Source of the DNA: Parascedosporium putredinis
Lineage: Eukaryota > Ascomycota > Sordariomycetes > Microascales > Microascaceae
DNA: 64,000 nt
Assembly (NCBI GenBank): GCA_949357655.1
Contig: CASHTG010000012.1
Span: forward strand, 3,906,001-3,970,000
Direction of reading: 5' to 3'
The notes beneath the pieces are model-generated. The model was not told where the DNA came from, ran no database searches, and saw only the letters and a list, made by a program, of their open reading frames with translations. Below, one piece after another: positions 1-10,700 of the stretch (positions are counted from its first letter, which is position 1; every line of letters starts with the position of its first letter). The position numbers were made by a program, and so were the translations under genes.

Positions 1-955
1 GTCCTGGGCCCCTAACCGCCGGCTGATCTACAAAACACTCTTTGTTTGAGTGTGCAGCACTTGTAGGGACGAGAGAGCTCCTGAGGAGGCTTCTGAAACA
101 GGCACGGCAGGGGGCATCGTGCAGGAGCACCCCGGTAGCTTGGTTGCTTGGGGTGGCTTGGGTGCTGCGAAAATGCGAAAAGAGCCATCCCATGATTAGA
201 TAATACACGTTAGCTGACTGGAGCGTTTCATCCCATCCTCTCCACTTTTTTCCTTCTTTGCACGACGAACGACACAGCAACAACGAACTGTACCTGTGCG
301 TACACGTACTCGTGCTCTTCCCCACCAAAATCAATGGTCGTCTTCTCCCGCCGAACTATTGGCGTATTCGCGAGAAAAAAAGCGTCCCTCCCTTGGAAGC
401 TTCCATTCTAGGGTCGCCAGGGCCGGATCCACCAGAGTCTCACGATCACCGCGACCCAGCTCCTGGTAAACCTGCCTCGCTTTCCCCGTCTGAGCAAGCA
501 AGGCAGACCTCGCTCCCTTCCACTAGACGGGCTTAGGCAGGTCAGTTCGCCAATGAACCCTGGCAACGGTCTTTTCCACCTTCAACATCAGACAGCGTCC
601 GCCCCGCTCTCGGCCCAAGAGATGCGCCGGTTCACTTCAATCGATGACCCCCGACTGGATGCGATGCCCGCTCCAGGGGGTGGCTGGTTTCTATTATTGT
701 TCGCACATTGCATAAAAGAGGCTTGCTCACTAAACTCGGAAGGATGCCGGATCATGACCACCAAGTTGATCCTCTGCATCAGATTCCCATGTTTTTGCCC
801 TTGGCAGTTATCTGACTGGGCTACCACTTCTTGTGGGTGAATATGTGTCTTCGATTGTGACGGGACAAGAATTGTGCTACTTCCTCTCTTCTATGTACAG
901 CGATGACAATATAGACCTATCTTCGATGAGCCATCCATCTCCTGCCCGACCCAAG
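1..955. other. left-end stretch without a recognised gene
   Basis: Short open frames here do not look like proteins, have no start or splice context and match no family I recognise. The right part is the 3' flank of the minus-strand GMC gene. Nothing else is seen. Confidence 0.5.
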
Positions 956-3321
956 TTAGTCTGACTCGGGCTCTTCAGTCTCCGGATCCTCAGGCTCCTC
1001 AACTTCGGGTTCTTCAACCTCCGGTGCTTCCTCCTCGGCCTCTTCAGAATCCCCAGACGATGCTCCGGCCTTGATCAGATCCGCAGCCTACATTCACCAG
1101 TGTTAGCGCATCCGTGCTCCATGTCTTGATTTCGTACGTGAATAGGGGCAGGGGAAAAAGGGGTTCTGTACCTTTTCGCCAATAGCGTATACTGTCTGGC
1201 AAGTGTTGGCGCCGGGGAGCGTGGGAATGATGCTTGCATCGGCAATCCTAAGATTCTTGACACCGTACACCTTGAGCTGCTCGTCCACGACACCTCCGAG
1301 CTCCAGGGGCATCATGGCGCAAGTGCCCGCGGGATGGTACTCGGTGGGCGAGAGCGTCTGCTGCAGATAGGCCGCCATCTCCTCGTCGGTCTGCACGCGG
1401 GCGCCGGGCTGCGACTCGGCCGCCTCGTACTCGGCGTTGACGCTATTCTCCAGGTAAAACTTGCGCGTGTAGCGCAGGATATCCGCCATGATGACGGAAT
1501 CGAGGGGGTTGGTGAGCGCGCGATAGTCGACGAGGGGCTCGCTGCCCTCCGGGTCCGCGGGGTCGACGTTGATCGTGCCGCGGCTGAGGGGGTGGAGATC
1601 GACGAGGATGCCGTTGGACGGGCCCGACGTGAACACTAGGTTGTAAAAGGCCGTGTGGTTGCTCCGGAGGGCCTCGGCGTACGACTTCATCTGCGCGGCG
1701 TACCCGGCGGCCACGGTTTCGTCCGTTCCCTCGGGCAGGTATGCGGCGTGCTCCTGCTCCTCGAGGAGGGTGGCCACCTCCTCGTACCGCTCGGAAATGG
1801 TGGGGAACGAGAGCCACGCGGCGGCGTTGCCGGTGGCGATGGAGTAGGGGCCGGTCCTGTTCTTCTCCCAGACCTCGTTGGCCCAGTCGCGGAACTCGCC
1901 GTTCGCGACCAAGTCGCTGCCCGATGGGGAGAAGTTGAAGTTGCGAACTAAAAGGTTTTTGGGAGTTAGCTGAGATTCCAACGAATTTTCCTACTTTTCA
2001 CCCGTCCTTCTCACTGTTTCCTAATTTAAACCCTTTGTTCTTTTTTTTTTTTTTTTTGTTGTTCTTGAATCACCCTCTTCGCCCTCCTTTTCCCCGTTCA
2101 CCATATCCCACCTGGATTCCATGGGCAGATTAGGAAGGACAGTGTATATCGGGGCTGTACTCACGAGTAAACCGGGCAGTCAGCATGGGGTGGTCCTGGA
2201 AGTTCTTGCCGACACCGGGAAGCTCGACCTTGACTTCGATACCAGCCTCTTCCAAAATATCCTTTGGACCCAATCCGCTCAGCTGCATAATCTGGGGAGT
2301 GTGGACCGCACCGGCGGATATGATGACCTCCTTCTTGGCAGCGATAGTGGTGACCTCACCAGCCGCATCATCACCCGGGCGGAATGCAACGCCGGTGGCA
2401 GTGCCATCCTCCACGTCGACACGAATCACCTTGGAGTTGGTGACGAGGTGGTAGTTGGACCTATCCAGGTTGCTGTAGTGTCCGGTCCTAGCGTAGGATC
2501 GTTCACCGAGCGTTGGATCCATGAACTGGGGGTACCAGAACACGCCTGTCTCGCCAGAGCCGCTGTCGGGGTGAAGTTGACGCCATCCATGACCTTCCAG
2601 GCCTCGACTTGCGCCGCGGTTCCGGGATACTGGAAAGACGGCCACGACGTGTACACGCCGGAGCTGTTGCCCCAGTAGCTCGTGTCGTAAATGATTTCCG
2701 ACTCGGTCGCGACGTCGTCGTTGGGCGGGACAAACGTGAGCGCCCTCTTGAAGTACGGGAGGAGGCCCTCCCAGCTCCATTCGGACTCGTCGCTGAAGAA
2801 GTTGCCCCATCGGTTGTAATCGCCCTTGGAGCCGCGGATCGTCATCATGGCGTTGACGGCGGAGCTGCCGCCGACAACCTTGCCAGCCAGCACCGCGGTC
2901 CGCCTGTTTCCGAGGTTGACTTGCGGGACGGATTGGGTCGGGAACATGAAAGCCGAGTCCATGCCGCTGAAACCACCCTGGACGGTCGCGATCTTGGGGA
3001 GTCGCCTACAATAATAATATAAACCTAGTTAGCCAATCGCAATGATAAACCCCTCCAGAAACTCATTTCCAAGGGGTAAGCCAACGCACTCAACAGTCCA
3101 TATTCAACCACGAGAACGGTCACGTCCTCGTCCTCCGTGAGCCTGTCGGCAATGGTGAGGCCGGCAGTGCCAGCACCGACAATGACGTAGTCGTAGGATT
3201 CCTCGAGCTCGCCGGGCTCCTTGATCACGCGCGCCTTATGAAGGCCGCGGGGCGCCGCGCTGCCAAAGGGCAGGACGAGCGCGAGCACGATGGTCGCGGA
3301 CTGGAGTAGAGAACGTCCCAT
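956..3321 (-). CDS. secreted GMC oxidoreductase with acidic C-terminal tail (one frameshift)
   Basis: FAD-dependent glucose-methanol-choline family alcohol/aryl-alcohol oxidase or dehydrogenase, likely secreted. Exons read on the minus strand: 3321-3095, 3005-2165, 1947-1172, 1087-956; introns have GT-AG ends. The N-terminus is a signal peptide (MGRSLLQSATIVLALVLPFG). It is followed by the FAD Rossmann motif GAGTAGLTIADRL and the acidic residue of VVE. GGSSAVNAM, the active-site HPAGTCAM histidine and a late ANTCQTVYAIGE asparagine are present, so an H/N catalytic pair is expected. The frame changes at the G-run 2568-2571: one missing base joins the DGVNFTP part to DSGSGETGVFWY. Counting it gives 658 aa. 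The last exon adds about 30 residues of Glu/Pro repeats (EVEEPEVEEPEDPETEEPE), unusual for the family. A TATATAT lies at 3435-3441 upstream. Substrate unknown. Confidence 0.88.
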
Positions 3322-4744
3322 TTTGTTCGATTTCGCGGGATTTGTTCGTTGGTCCCTATTGTCTCAGTTCGAAGTAGATACCGTAGCAGGCCTTGTGGGA
3401 AGTGGAATGTGGTTGAGGCGATGCACTGAAGTTGTATATATGGCGACGTTGGAACGCATCTACCCCCGCTCCACTATCCGGGCCCATCCCGTTAACCGTC
3501 ATTTTTTTTTCGTTGTTTCCTTTCTTTTCTTCCTTTTCTTTGTTTCTCTGTGCACTCATAGCTACTTTTGCAAAGCGGTAATGGATCCGCGAAATGGCTT
3601 CCAATTTAAGGGTGCATAAAGTGGCCTTTCTCTATCTTCCTTATTGCCGTGACGTATATTAATCGCGAAAACAAACGCAGGGGCTAAAGACAAGGAAATG
3701 GAGCGCGACTGCTACAATCGGCGGGTCCGGCTACGGCAAGCCACGCTCGTCCCGGCATGTCAGCCCACTGGATAAAAAGGGCCGCCTGTCGCGAGGGGGG
3801 CGACGAAAGAGCAGCAGGAGGAGGGCAAAATACAGCAATTAGGGGACCGGGCGAGCATCTCCGGCCGGTGCTGCCCACTCATGACAGAGGCACAGCGGCC
3901 GGGGATTATTGCGATTGGGACGGACGGCTGAGGCCACACCGATCTGGTTGACTACCCGCTACCCACAGCGAAGAAAAAGAGAAAGAAAAAAGAGAAAGAA
4001 AAAGAGGGACAATTTATGGCAATTTAGCCGCCTCGTTTTGGAGTCTTCGGACTGGAGAGGAGGATGGTCGTCGTCAGCGCCTGGTACGCCCGAATGCTAC
4101 CTTGTCATTGTCAAATGAATTAGTCCGCAAAGGTGAGGGCTGCTCGAATTAGCGAGCTGGTGCGCATCGGTTGGAGAAAACGATCCTCGCCAAGTCCTCT
4201 CGCGTGCGGCGAGCGAAGAATATTCTACGTCGCCGGCTCGATGCGGGGATGCCGTTATAGTTAGTGGATAATTTGGTGATGCTAGTCTTAAGGAATCCTT
4301 TGACTTAGAAGTGGTGGACGTGAATGTGTGCCTCCTGGGCTTGGTATTCAATACTTCTCGGACTAAAAGAAAACAAAAATCTTTATTGCATTGCTGGACG
4401 TTTGTCAAAACGAAAACGTCCCTTGCTGAGGAATACATGGCGTCCCGCCTGCTCCGCTCCGTCTCCCGAGCACGGGAGGGGAGCACGGAACCTAGAAAAC
4501 TTGAACCACCCTTTTGAAATAAAGGCTTACATGTAACTTTTAATTACTCTGTTCCATCAACCGCTTCTATGTCTCAGTGATGAAGTAGCGCGATCCTTTG
4601 GAGTCGCACAAGCCAGTATCATAGCTGTGGCCTTGGGGCGGGTCACAGAACCTAAATCCACGACTTCTAGCCAGCGAGGAGAGGTTAGAGAGTACTGATT
4701 AGCAGCGCAGACTCACTCGGACCGGCCGTTGCCCCTCGGGCAGC
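3322..4744. other. intergenic, with a purine tract
   Basis: This stretch holds the upstream region of the GMC gene, with a TATA-like element at 3435-3441, and the 3' flank of the 2EXR gene. A purine-only run of A and G (about 3970-4008) is the only other visible structure. No ORF here looks coding. Confidence 0.5.
3435..3441 (-). promoter_or_regulatory. TATA-like element of the GMC oxidase gene
   Basis: TATATAT lies about 115 bp upstream of the start codon at 3321. Position and composition fit a core promoter; there is no other evidence. Confidence 0.35.
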
Positions 4745-5719
4745 CTACAAGAGGTTGCCATCGCCACTCTCCCGCCAAGTCATGAATCGGTACGCCACAG
4801 TGTCCTCAGATACAATGGTATCGTCCGGCCTGACCAAGCGACGATGGCGAACCGCCGCCAAGGGCGCTACGCTCTGGCTCAAGCCGCCGAGCCGCCGCAC
4901 ATCACCGAGAGAAATCTCATAGTACTCTCGACCTCCCTCACCCTTGAATGGGCCGGGATCGGGGGCCCCGCAGTCATACGCAGCAAGGAAATCACTGAGG
5001 CGCAGACGCAGCGTACCTGACGTCAGGGTCGCCGGAAATGTGAGGAAACCCGAGCTAGGCCAGGGTTTTTCGGCGGCAGCGCGGACTTGATCGGGACTGA
5101 GGATGATGTAGAATATCTTGGGCTCGAAACCGTCCATGAGCTTCTTGATGACGCCTTGCATGCTGTAGCTGATGGTTTGGGCGATGGCAAGGTAAGTCAT
5201 CATATGCACTGCGTCGGTGTTGACGGGTCCGCATTCTAAACGATGTGTCCAGTTCGGCTCAAGGATGATGAGGTCGTTGGCTTTGTCAATCCTGGGGGTG
5301 GAGGGCCCCAGCCGAGTTTCAGGACCGTGACCATCCTGGGGCTTGTCCAAGGCAGGTTGTAGGATGACCTCTTCGCGAGGGCACCTTTCTCTGGCGATGC
5401 GGGTCGCGCAGGTCCGCGCCCACAGGTTGACATCCATGAGCGTCGCAATCGCAGTATCTGGACAGTCAGGGTCGACACATGGCTCCTGGCCGTTCGCGCG
5501 GGGCCAGTGGAGATGAATATTTCGGCGATAAATACTTCGGTGATGGCGCACCTGGCCCTCTTGTCGCTGCAACCGGTGCCATTCCGCACCCAATTCGGCT
5601 CGGTGCGTTGTGGGCAGTCGGGGAGGGACGAAGAACCACCATATTCTATCCTGTAGTTCGAGAGGGAGCTGTGAGAATTTCCTAAACTCTATGATTCGTG
5701 CCATCTCTCTCTCCTGCAT
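4745..5719 (-). CDS. 2EXR domain-containing protein
   Basis: Uninterrupted single-exon gene of 324 aa. Residues about 11-30 carry the fungal 2EXR signature, an F-x-x-F-x-x-LP-x-E-L-x-x-x-IW pattern (FRKFSQLPLELQDRIWWF). This short N-terminal motif is widespread in Pezizomycotina and resembles the F-box in its LP-E-IW core; its biochemical role is unknown. The rest has no recognised domain. The start could be 5719 or the second Met at 5704, which sits directly before the 2EXR motif. No frameshift or intron is evident. It stands alone between the GMC and FMP52-like genes. Confidence 0.75.
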   Translation of the reverse strand: MQEREMARIIEFRKFSQLPLELQDRIWWFFVPPRLPTTHRAELGAEWHRLQRQEGQVRHHRSIYRRNIHLHWPRANGQEPCVDPDCPDTAIATLMDVNLWARTCATRIARERCPREEVILQPALDKPQDGHGPETRLGPSTPRIDKANDLIILEPNWTHRLECGPVNTDAVHMMTYLAIAQTISYSMQGVIKKLMDGFEPKIFYIILSPDQVRAAAEKPWPSSGFLTFPATLTSGTLRLRLSDFLAAYDCGAPDPGPFKGEGGREYYEISLGDVRRLGGLSQSVAPLAAVRHRRLVRPDDTIVSEDTVAYRFMTWRESGDGNLL

Positions 5720-6245
5720 TCTCCCTCTTTTATCGTAAGCACGTCTACTCGAGGCTAGAGGGACGTTGGTGGATTGTTGCTGCCTAGTGACTGAATTGAT
5801 GAGAGGATCGATTGATGTTCCTGAGCTAAGCCGAGCATCTCAGCTCTATACAGCGTGGGCAAGCACACTAAGCCAAGGAATTGTCCCGCGCCCCGTCGAA
5901 TCCTGCCAACAAGGGGAGGGGATGAACGTATATACCTCGGTATAGCGACGTCAACTCTGCACAGCATAACCCCCGAGCATCTTTTTTTCAAGTTCTACCG
6001 AACGTTGCGATGAGATGAGGTGATCTAAAAGACGCTTCCCTCGTCAACATTTATCACAAAGTGTATATGTAACAACGAAACTGATGTGTTTAACATTATG
6101 AGTAATTAATTGTCTTTGCGTGGAGCGTTGTACTTATATCCCGTTTACGCCTGCTTAGGCCAGGCTCTTACCCTTGAATCCTACATTCGTCGCATTTGGT
6201 GATATTTTATGCTGCCTTCTTCTTCAACCGCCAAAACATGGATAT
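5720..6245. other. intergenic
   Basis: Upstream region of the 2EXR gene and 3' flank of the FMP52-like gene. Short minus-strand frames at 5755-5991 show no coding signs. Confidence 0.45.
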
Positions 6246-7070
6246 CTACTGGCTCTCGGTAGGAGCTGCGGGGTCCTTCCACCCCGTAAGACCGAGCTCA
6301 ACAATCTCCGACTGGGGCATAACCCAAACCCCGGGCTCCCTCTTCCCATCCAGGATCTGCACACCGGCGCTGACAGCAGCCTTGGCGATCGTGTCCGCAT
6401 CCTGGGCCCACGAGTTGGTGAGCGCGCCACCCGAGATGCCGCCCAGGAAACCGGCGATAGTCCTCGCCACCGCCTCGAGGGGCCGGCTATCCTCGCGCGT
6501 GCCGAGAATCAAGCCGGGATTCAAGATGACGGTGTGCTTGAAGCCCAGAGCCTTGACACCGTCCACGAGCTCGCCCTTCATGCGGGGTAGGCCATGCGGC
6601 TGGTGGAATCCGCGCCGGTCGACGAGATGAGAATGTACGTCTCGACGCCGGCATCCTTGGCGGCCTTGGCCAGGGAGAGGTTCAGGTCCAGGTCAATCTT
6701 GCGCTGGTTTTCGATCCCGCCGGCCTGGGCCTTGGTGGTGCCGAGCGCCGAGAAGAAAATGCTGGCACCTGCAGGGAATGATGCGGGCCAGGCATCGGAG
6801 TCGGTGTTGGTGACGGATTGGAGCTTGGGGCTGGCGTTCGCCAGGGGCCTGCGCGAGTACGCGTGGACGGTGGAGAAGGCTGGATGAGCCAGGAGTGTCT
6901 TGAGGATGTGGGAGCCCTGCAAGTGACTGGAGGTTAGCGCGAGACAGGCTCATCTATGGATGGGGCCACATATCGGCGTGAGCTTTTCCTTTCGGAAAGG
7001 TGAGAGCTGTGTGGGTGGGTGAGCAACGTACAACAAGGCCAGTGGTCCCGACTTCAACAGCAGTTGCCAT
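6246..7070 (-). CDS. fmp52: FMP52-like NAD(P)-binding protein (one frameshift)
   Basis: Short-chain Rossmann-fold protein of the FMP52 group, which in yeast is a mitochondrial outer-membrane protein; its substrate is unknown. Exon 1 is 7070-7032 (13 codons). The intron 7031-6917 has a GTACGT donor and TGCAG acceptor. Exon 2 is 6916-6246. Splicing restores the nucleotide-binding loop GTTGLVGSHIL. Family motifs follow: YSRRPL, FFSALGTTKAQAGG, LISSTGA and then YP/RMKGEL, a Y-x-x-x-K-like element. That element is split by a frameshift at the G-run 6584-6587, equal to one missing base. Counting it gives 236 aa, normal for the family. The break falls in the catalytic motif, so in this reading the protein would end at YPA. 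Confidence 0.85.
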
Positions 7071-7738
7071 TTTTCTTTTTGAGTAGATGTGGACGAGGAA
7101 GTATTTGCGGCTTCTTTTATTCTCCTGGTGAAGTGCGAGTGGTCAAGGTTGCGTTGAAAGGCGTGCACAAGATCGTAACCGGACAGTTGATGAGGTGAAG
7201 AAGAAGAGCTGCGAAATCCGAAATCGAAAAGCTTCTCACCATGCTCTTTCCTTCGAAGCTGAAGGGCACAGACCAAGCCAAGCTTCTTGCTGTATGTCGA
7301 GCTTGGCGCATCATCATTACTCGCGTTGCTGTGTCAGTGACGGTGATGGCCCACTTTGGTTAGCGTCGACGGGGCGTGTTTGACTTCTAGCCTCAACGTC
7401 GGACTTCGAAAAGGCTCCATAGTATCGCGAAAGGCTAATGAATATCGATCATCGTCGAGGCATCCATTCCGAGCGATGGTCCCGAGTTAAAAGTGTATGA
7501 TAACGTGAGATTTCGACTTGTTTCCGCTTGAACAACTGGATAGGCTCGAGCTTGTTCAGGGTTGACTGACTAGCCAGAATCACGCTCTTGAAAATTTTTT
7601 TTTTTTTTCCTCGCGCGGTTGCTGAGGAACAGGAGCCTTGATTGTCTATAGTTGTAAGTGAATGTGTATGTGTGTATATACGTATATCAATACACGATAT
7701 AAGTCTGGCCACCCAAAACCTCCAAGTCGATGCCGGAC
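7071..7738. other. intergenic
   Basis: Lies between two minus-strand genes. It contains a run of T at about 7596-7609 and no supported ORF. A GTAAGT overlapping the TAA of the ankyrin gene at its right edge raises the possibility of a further 3' exon here, but I could not identify one. Confidence 0.4.
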
Positions 7739-10700
7739 TTACGTGCACCTTTGCTTCTTGTTTTGAAATAACTCCAAGATATCCGTGTTACTGCAAGCCG
7801 CTGCCACGTCAATCGCAGTCTGCTGCGCGTTATCCTCTGCCATCGGATCCAACCCCAGTTCCATCAGCTCCTTGAAGCGATCCACACTTCCGCTCGCCGC
7901 GACGTGGAGGAGGCCCCTCCCCTTGTTATCCCGCACCGAAAAGTCAGCTCCCAGCTCGACCAGCAAAGGCAACACTTTCGCCTCTGGGGGCTCGCGAGGG
8001 GACTCGTCGCCGCCGAAGCCACAAAAGCCGCCGAAGCGTGCATTTTGAAACAAAGTCCTGGGAGGCCGGAAGCTGAATGCGAAGAGCGGCGTCTCGCCCT
8101 GGGCGTTCCGCGCGTTGACGTCGGCCCCACGCGGCCCGGCGATGTCCATGAAGAGGTCGCGCAGGGTGGGCGTGTCGAGCTTTTGCGCGAGGAAGTGGAG
8201 GGCCGTGTCACCGCGATTATCCGCGGCGAGGGGATCTGCGCCGGCGTTGAGGAGGGGGCTACGTATTCGGGTTCGTTTTGTTCAGTAGCCCGCTGGACGG
8301 CGTAGTGGAGCGGCGTGAGGCCTTGGCTGTCTGTTGCGTTGACCAGGTTAGGCCGTGCTGCGACTAGGGCGGCAAAGGCCATTTCGACCTTGCTAAACCT
8401 GGTCCCATAGCCATAAGGCAGGCCAGAAACGTTCTCGTTTCCGATCACATGGTGGAGGACATTTCTTCCACAATTGTCTGTCGCGTCGAGGTCGGCACCG
8501 AGGGCTACCAAGCGTTGGAAAATGGTTGTCCCGAGGGCGATGCCCTCCACGTCACCACCATCGTCGGCGGCCAGCACGTAGTCCAGCCCAGCACCGTGAT
8601 GACACGCTGCGTGGAGCAATGTACGACCCTCTGCGTCGCGATGGTTCACGTCCAAGTTCTCGGACTCGAGGAATAAGTCGACCGTAAACTCCGACATGAA
8701 GATCTTGTGTAAGACGGTCAGCTCCTGGTACCCCTGCGGAACATGGATTGTTGGGCGGGGGCTTGTCAATGCAGCCTTGTGCTTGGCTTCCAACCGTTCG
8801 TGGAACTTGGCAAATGGGTCGGCCCCGTGCTCGAGAAGGATGCGAACGACTTCGCGTCCCTTTGTCAAAGGCATGGTTTTGAGCGCACGACCCAGCCCGT
8901 GGACAGCTTTGAAAAGTAGCGGCTGTGGTATTTCAGAGTCCGCCTTCTCCGGGCCCAGGTTGACGTCGAATCCCGCGGAGAGAAGGAGTCGAAGAGTACG
9001 GGTTTCTTTGTGGAACACGGCTGCATCGACTTCCTCCCGTGCGACTTTTGCCCCGTACTTGACGAGAAGCTCCGCCATGCCAGCATCGTGCTGCGCCGCG
9101 AGCGCCAAACAGGTTCGACCTTTGCATCGACCGCGTTCACGTCGGCGCCAGCTTCAAGTAATATCTTGACCGCATCAAAACCGAACAGCCCCGTACGCGT
9201 GTCCCCTTCGCCCGTCGCCACATGCAACGGAGTAGCTCCGTGGATGTTTCGCGCGTTCACGTCGGCGCCGGCCTGGATGAGGTACGGTAGGGCCTGGTGG
9301 ACATGCCACCATGTCGTGCTAGCAGCAGCAGTATGAATGGGGGAATCGACCGGCCCAAATACGTACTTGCCGTCGTAGTTTGCTTTCCTGTGGTACATCT
9401 CGTTGACATCCACGCCAAACTTCTCCACGAGAAGGCGCACGACCGCCATGTTGGGCAGTTCGCAGTCCAGCGCGTCAATGAGGAACGGGCACGGGTTGCA
9501 GCCCTGGCTGTCCGCGTTGGCTAGATCTCTCTTTGCGTACCACAAGCCGGGTTTCGTCTCGTCGCCGTACGCGTGCCAGCTCCCGTCCTTTAGCTTCTCC
9601 TCCCCAGCCAAAGTCCCGATTGTATCCAGGAGCGAGGCGCAGCCGTTTTCGATGAGTACAGAGAGGTTGCATTCCTCGTTCAGCTCTGCCACAGGCAAAA
9701 ATGGGCTCCCAACGCGCGCCATCTCCTCCACGAGGCGGTATTCTCTCCGAACCATGAGGTGGCGAAAGATGTCTCGAGTTCTCCTGCCACTTCGAAGCAT
9801 TCCACATTCTTTGACGCCCTGGATGGCCGCTTCCTCTACGCGCGGCCTCATATACTTGGCAAAGAGTCGATTCTCCGTCGAATAGCGGGACGCTTTGCCC
9901 GTCTCGGCCTCCCACTTGCTCAGTTCCCTCGCGAAGCAGCCGGCAGTATAATCTTTGTTGCCACTATGCACTGATTGGGCAAATACGTTTCCGCCACCCA
10001 CATCGTACGAGAGAGCCGACACGTCTGCTCCACGAGCGATAATCATCTCCAGAATCTCGTCCAGTCGGGTCGTCTCCGCCGGTAGCAACTTTCCCGAGTT
10101 CCCCGTGGCCGGCTTCTCACCCACACCTGGTCGACCGTCGTCAGTCATTTTGATCGCCATGGGGCTGCCGTCCTCTCCATCCTGCGAGGGCACGGGGTGG
10201 CGCCACAGCTGGTTTTCCCGCTCAAAGAAGGCGCACGCGCCAAACACGTTGCCTAGCTTGACATCCGCACCTGCGTCGAGAAGCAGCTGGACAGTTTCCG
10301 GCCGGCCCGAGCGGCAGGCAAAATCGAGGGTGTGATGCACGCCGAATTGGTGGTCTCTACTTGCGCGTTCACGCCGAGGACCGGTTCGCGTGTCTCTCCT
10401 GTTGTTGGATCGTTCGGTCCCCCTTCTGGTGCGTCAGCAGCCGCCGAAGACCTCTGCCGATGCCGCAAGTTATCCAAAAGGATTCCGACTATGTTAGGTA
10501 GCCGTGCGCGTGCAGCGAGGTGGAGAGCGGTCAATCCTTCGTGGGTTGCTAAAGTGGCATCCGCCCCCGCGTCGAGGAGTTTAACGGTATACCGCTGGCT
10601 CGACACCGCGGCTAAATGCAGAGGCGTGACGCCGTCCACGTCGGCGACGTTGACATCGGACATTTGCGAAATGACAAAGTCGATTGGGAGCCCAGTGCTC

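Noticed and set aside
1334..1951. Long plus-strand frames opposite the GMC gene
   Set aside because: Shadow frames of a clearly recognised minus-strand coding exon.
4097..4486. 129-codon minus-strand ORF
   Set aside because: Low-complexity Ser/Arg/Thr-rich chance frame with no motif.
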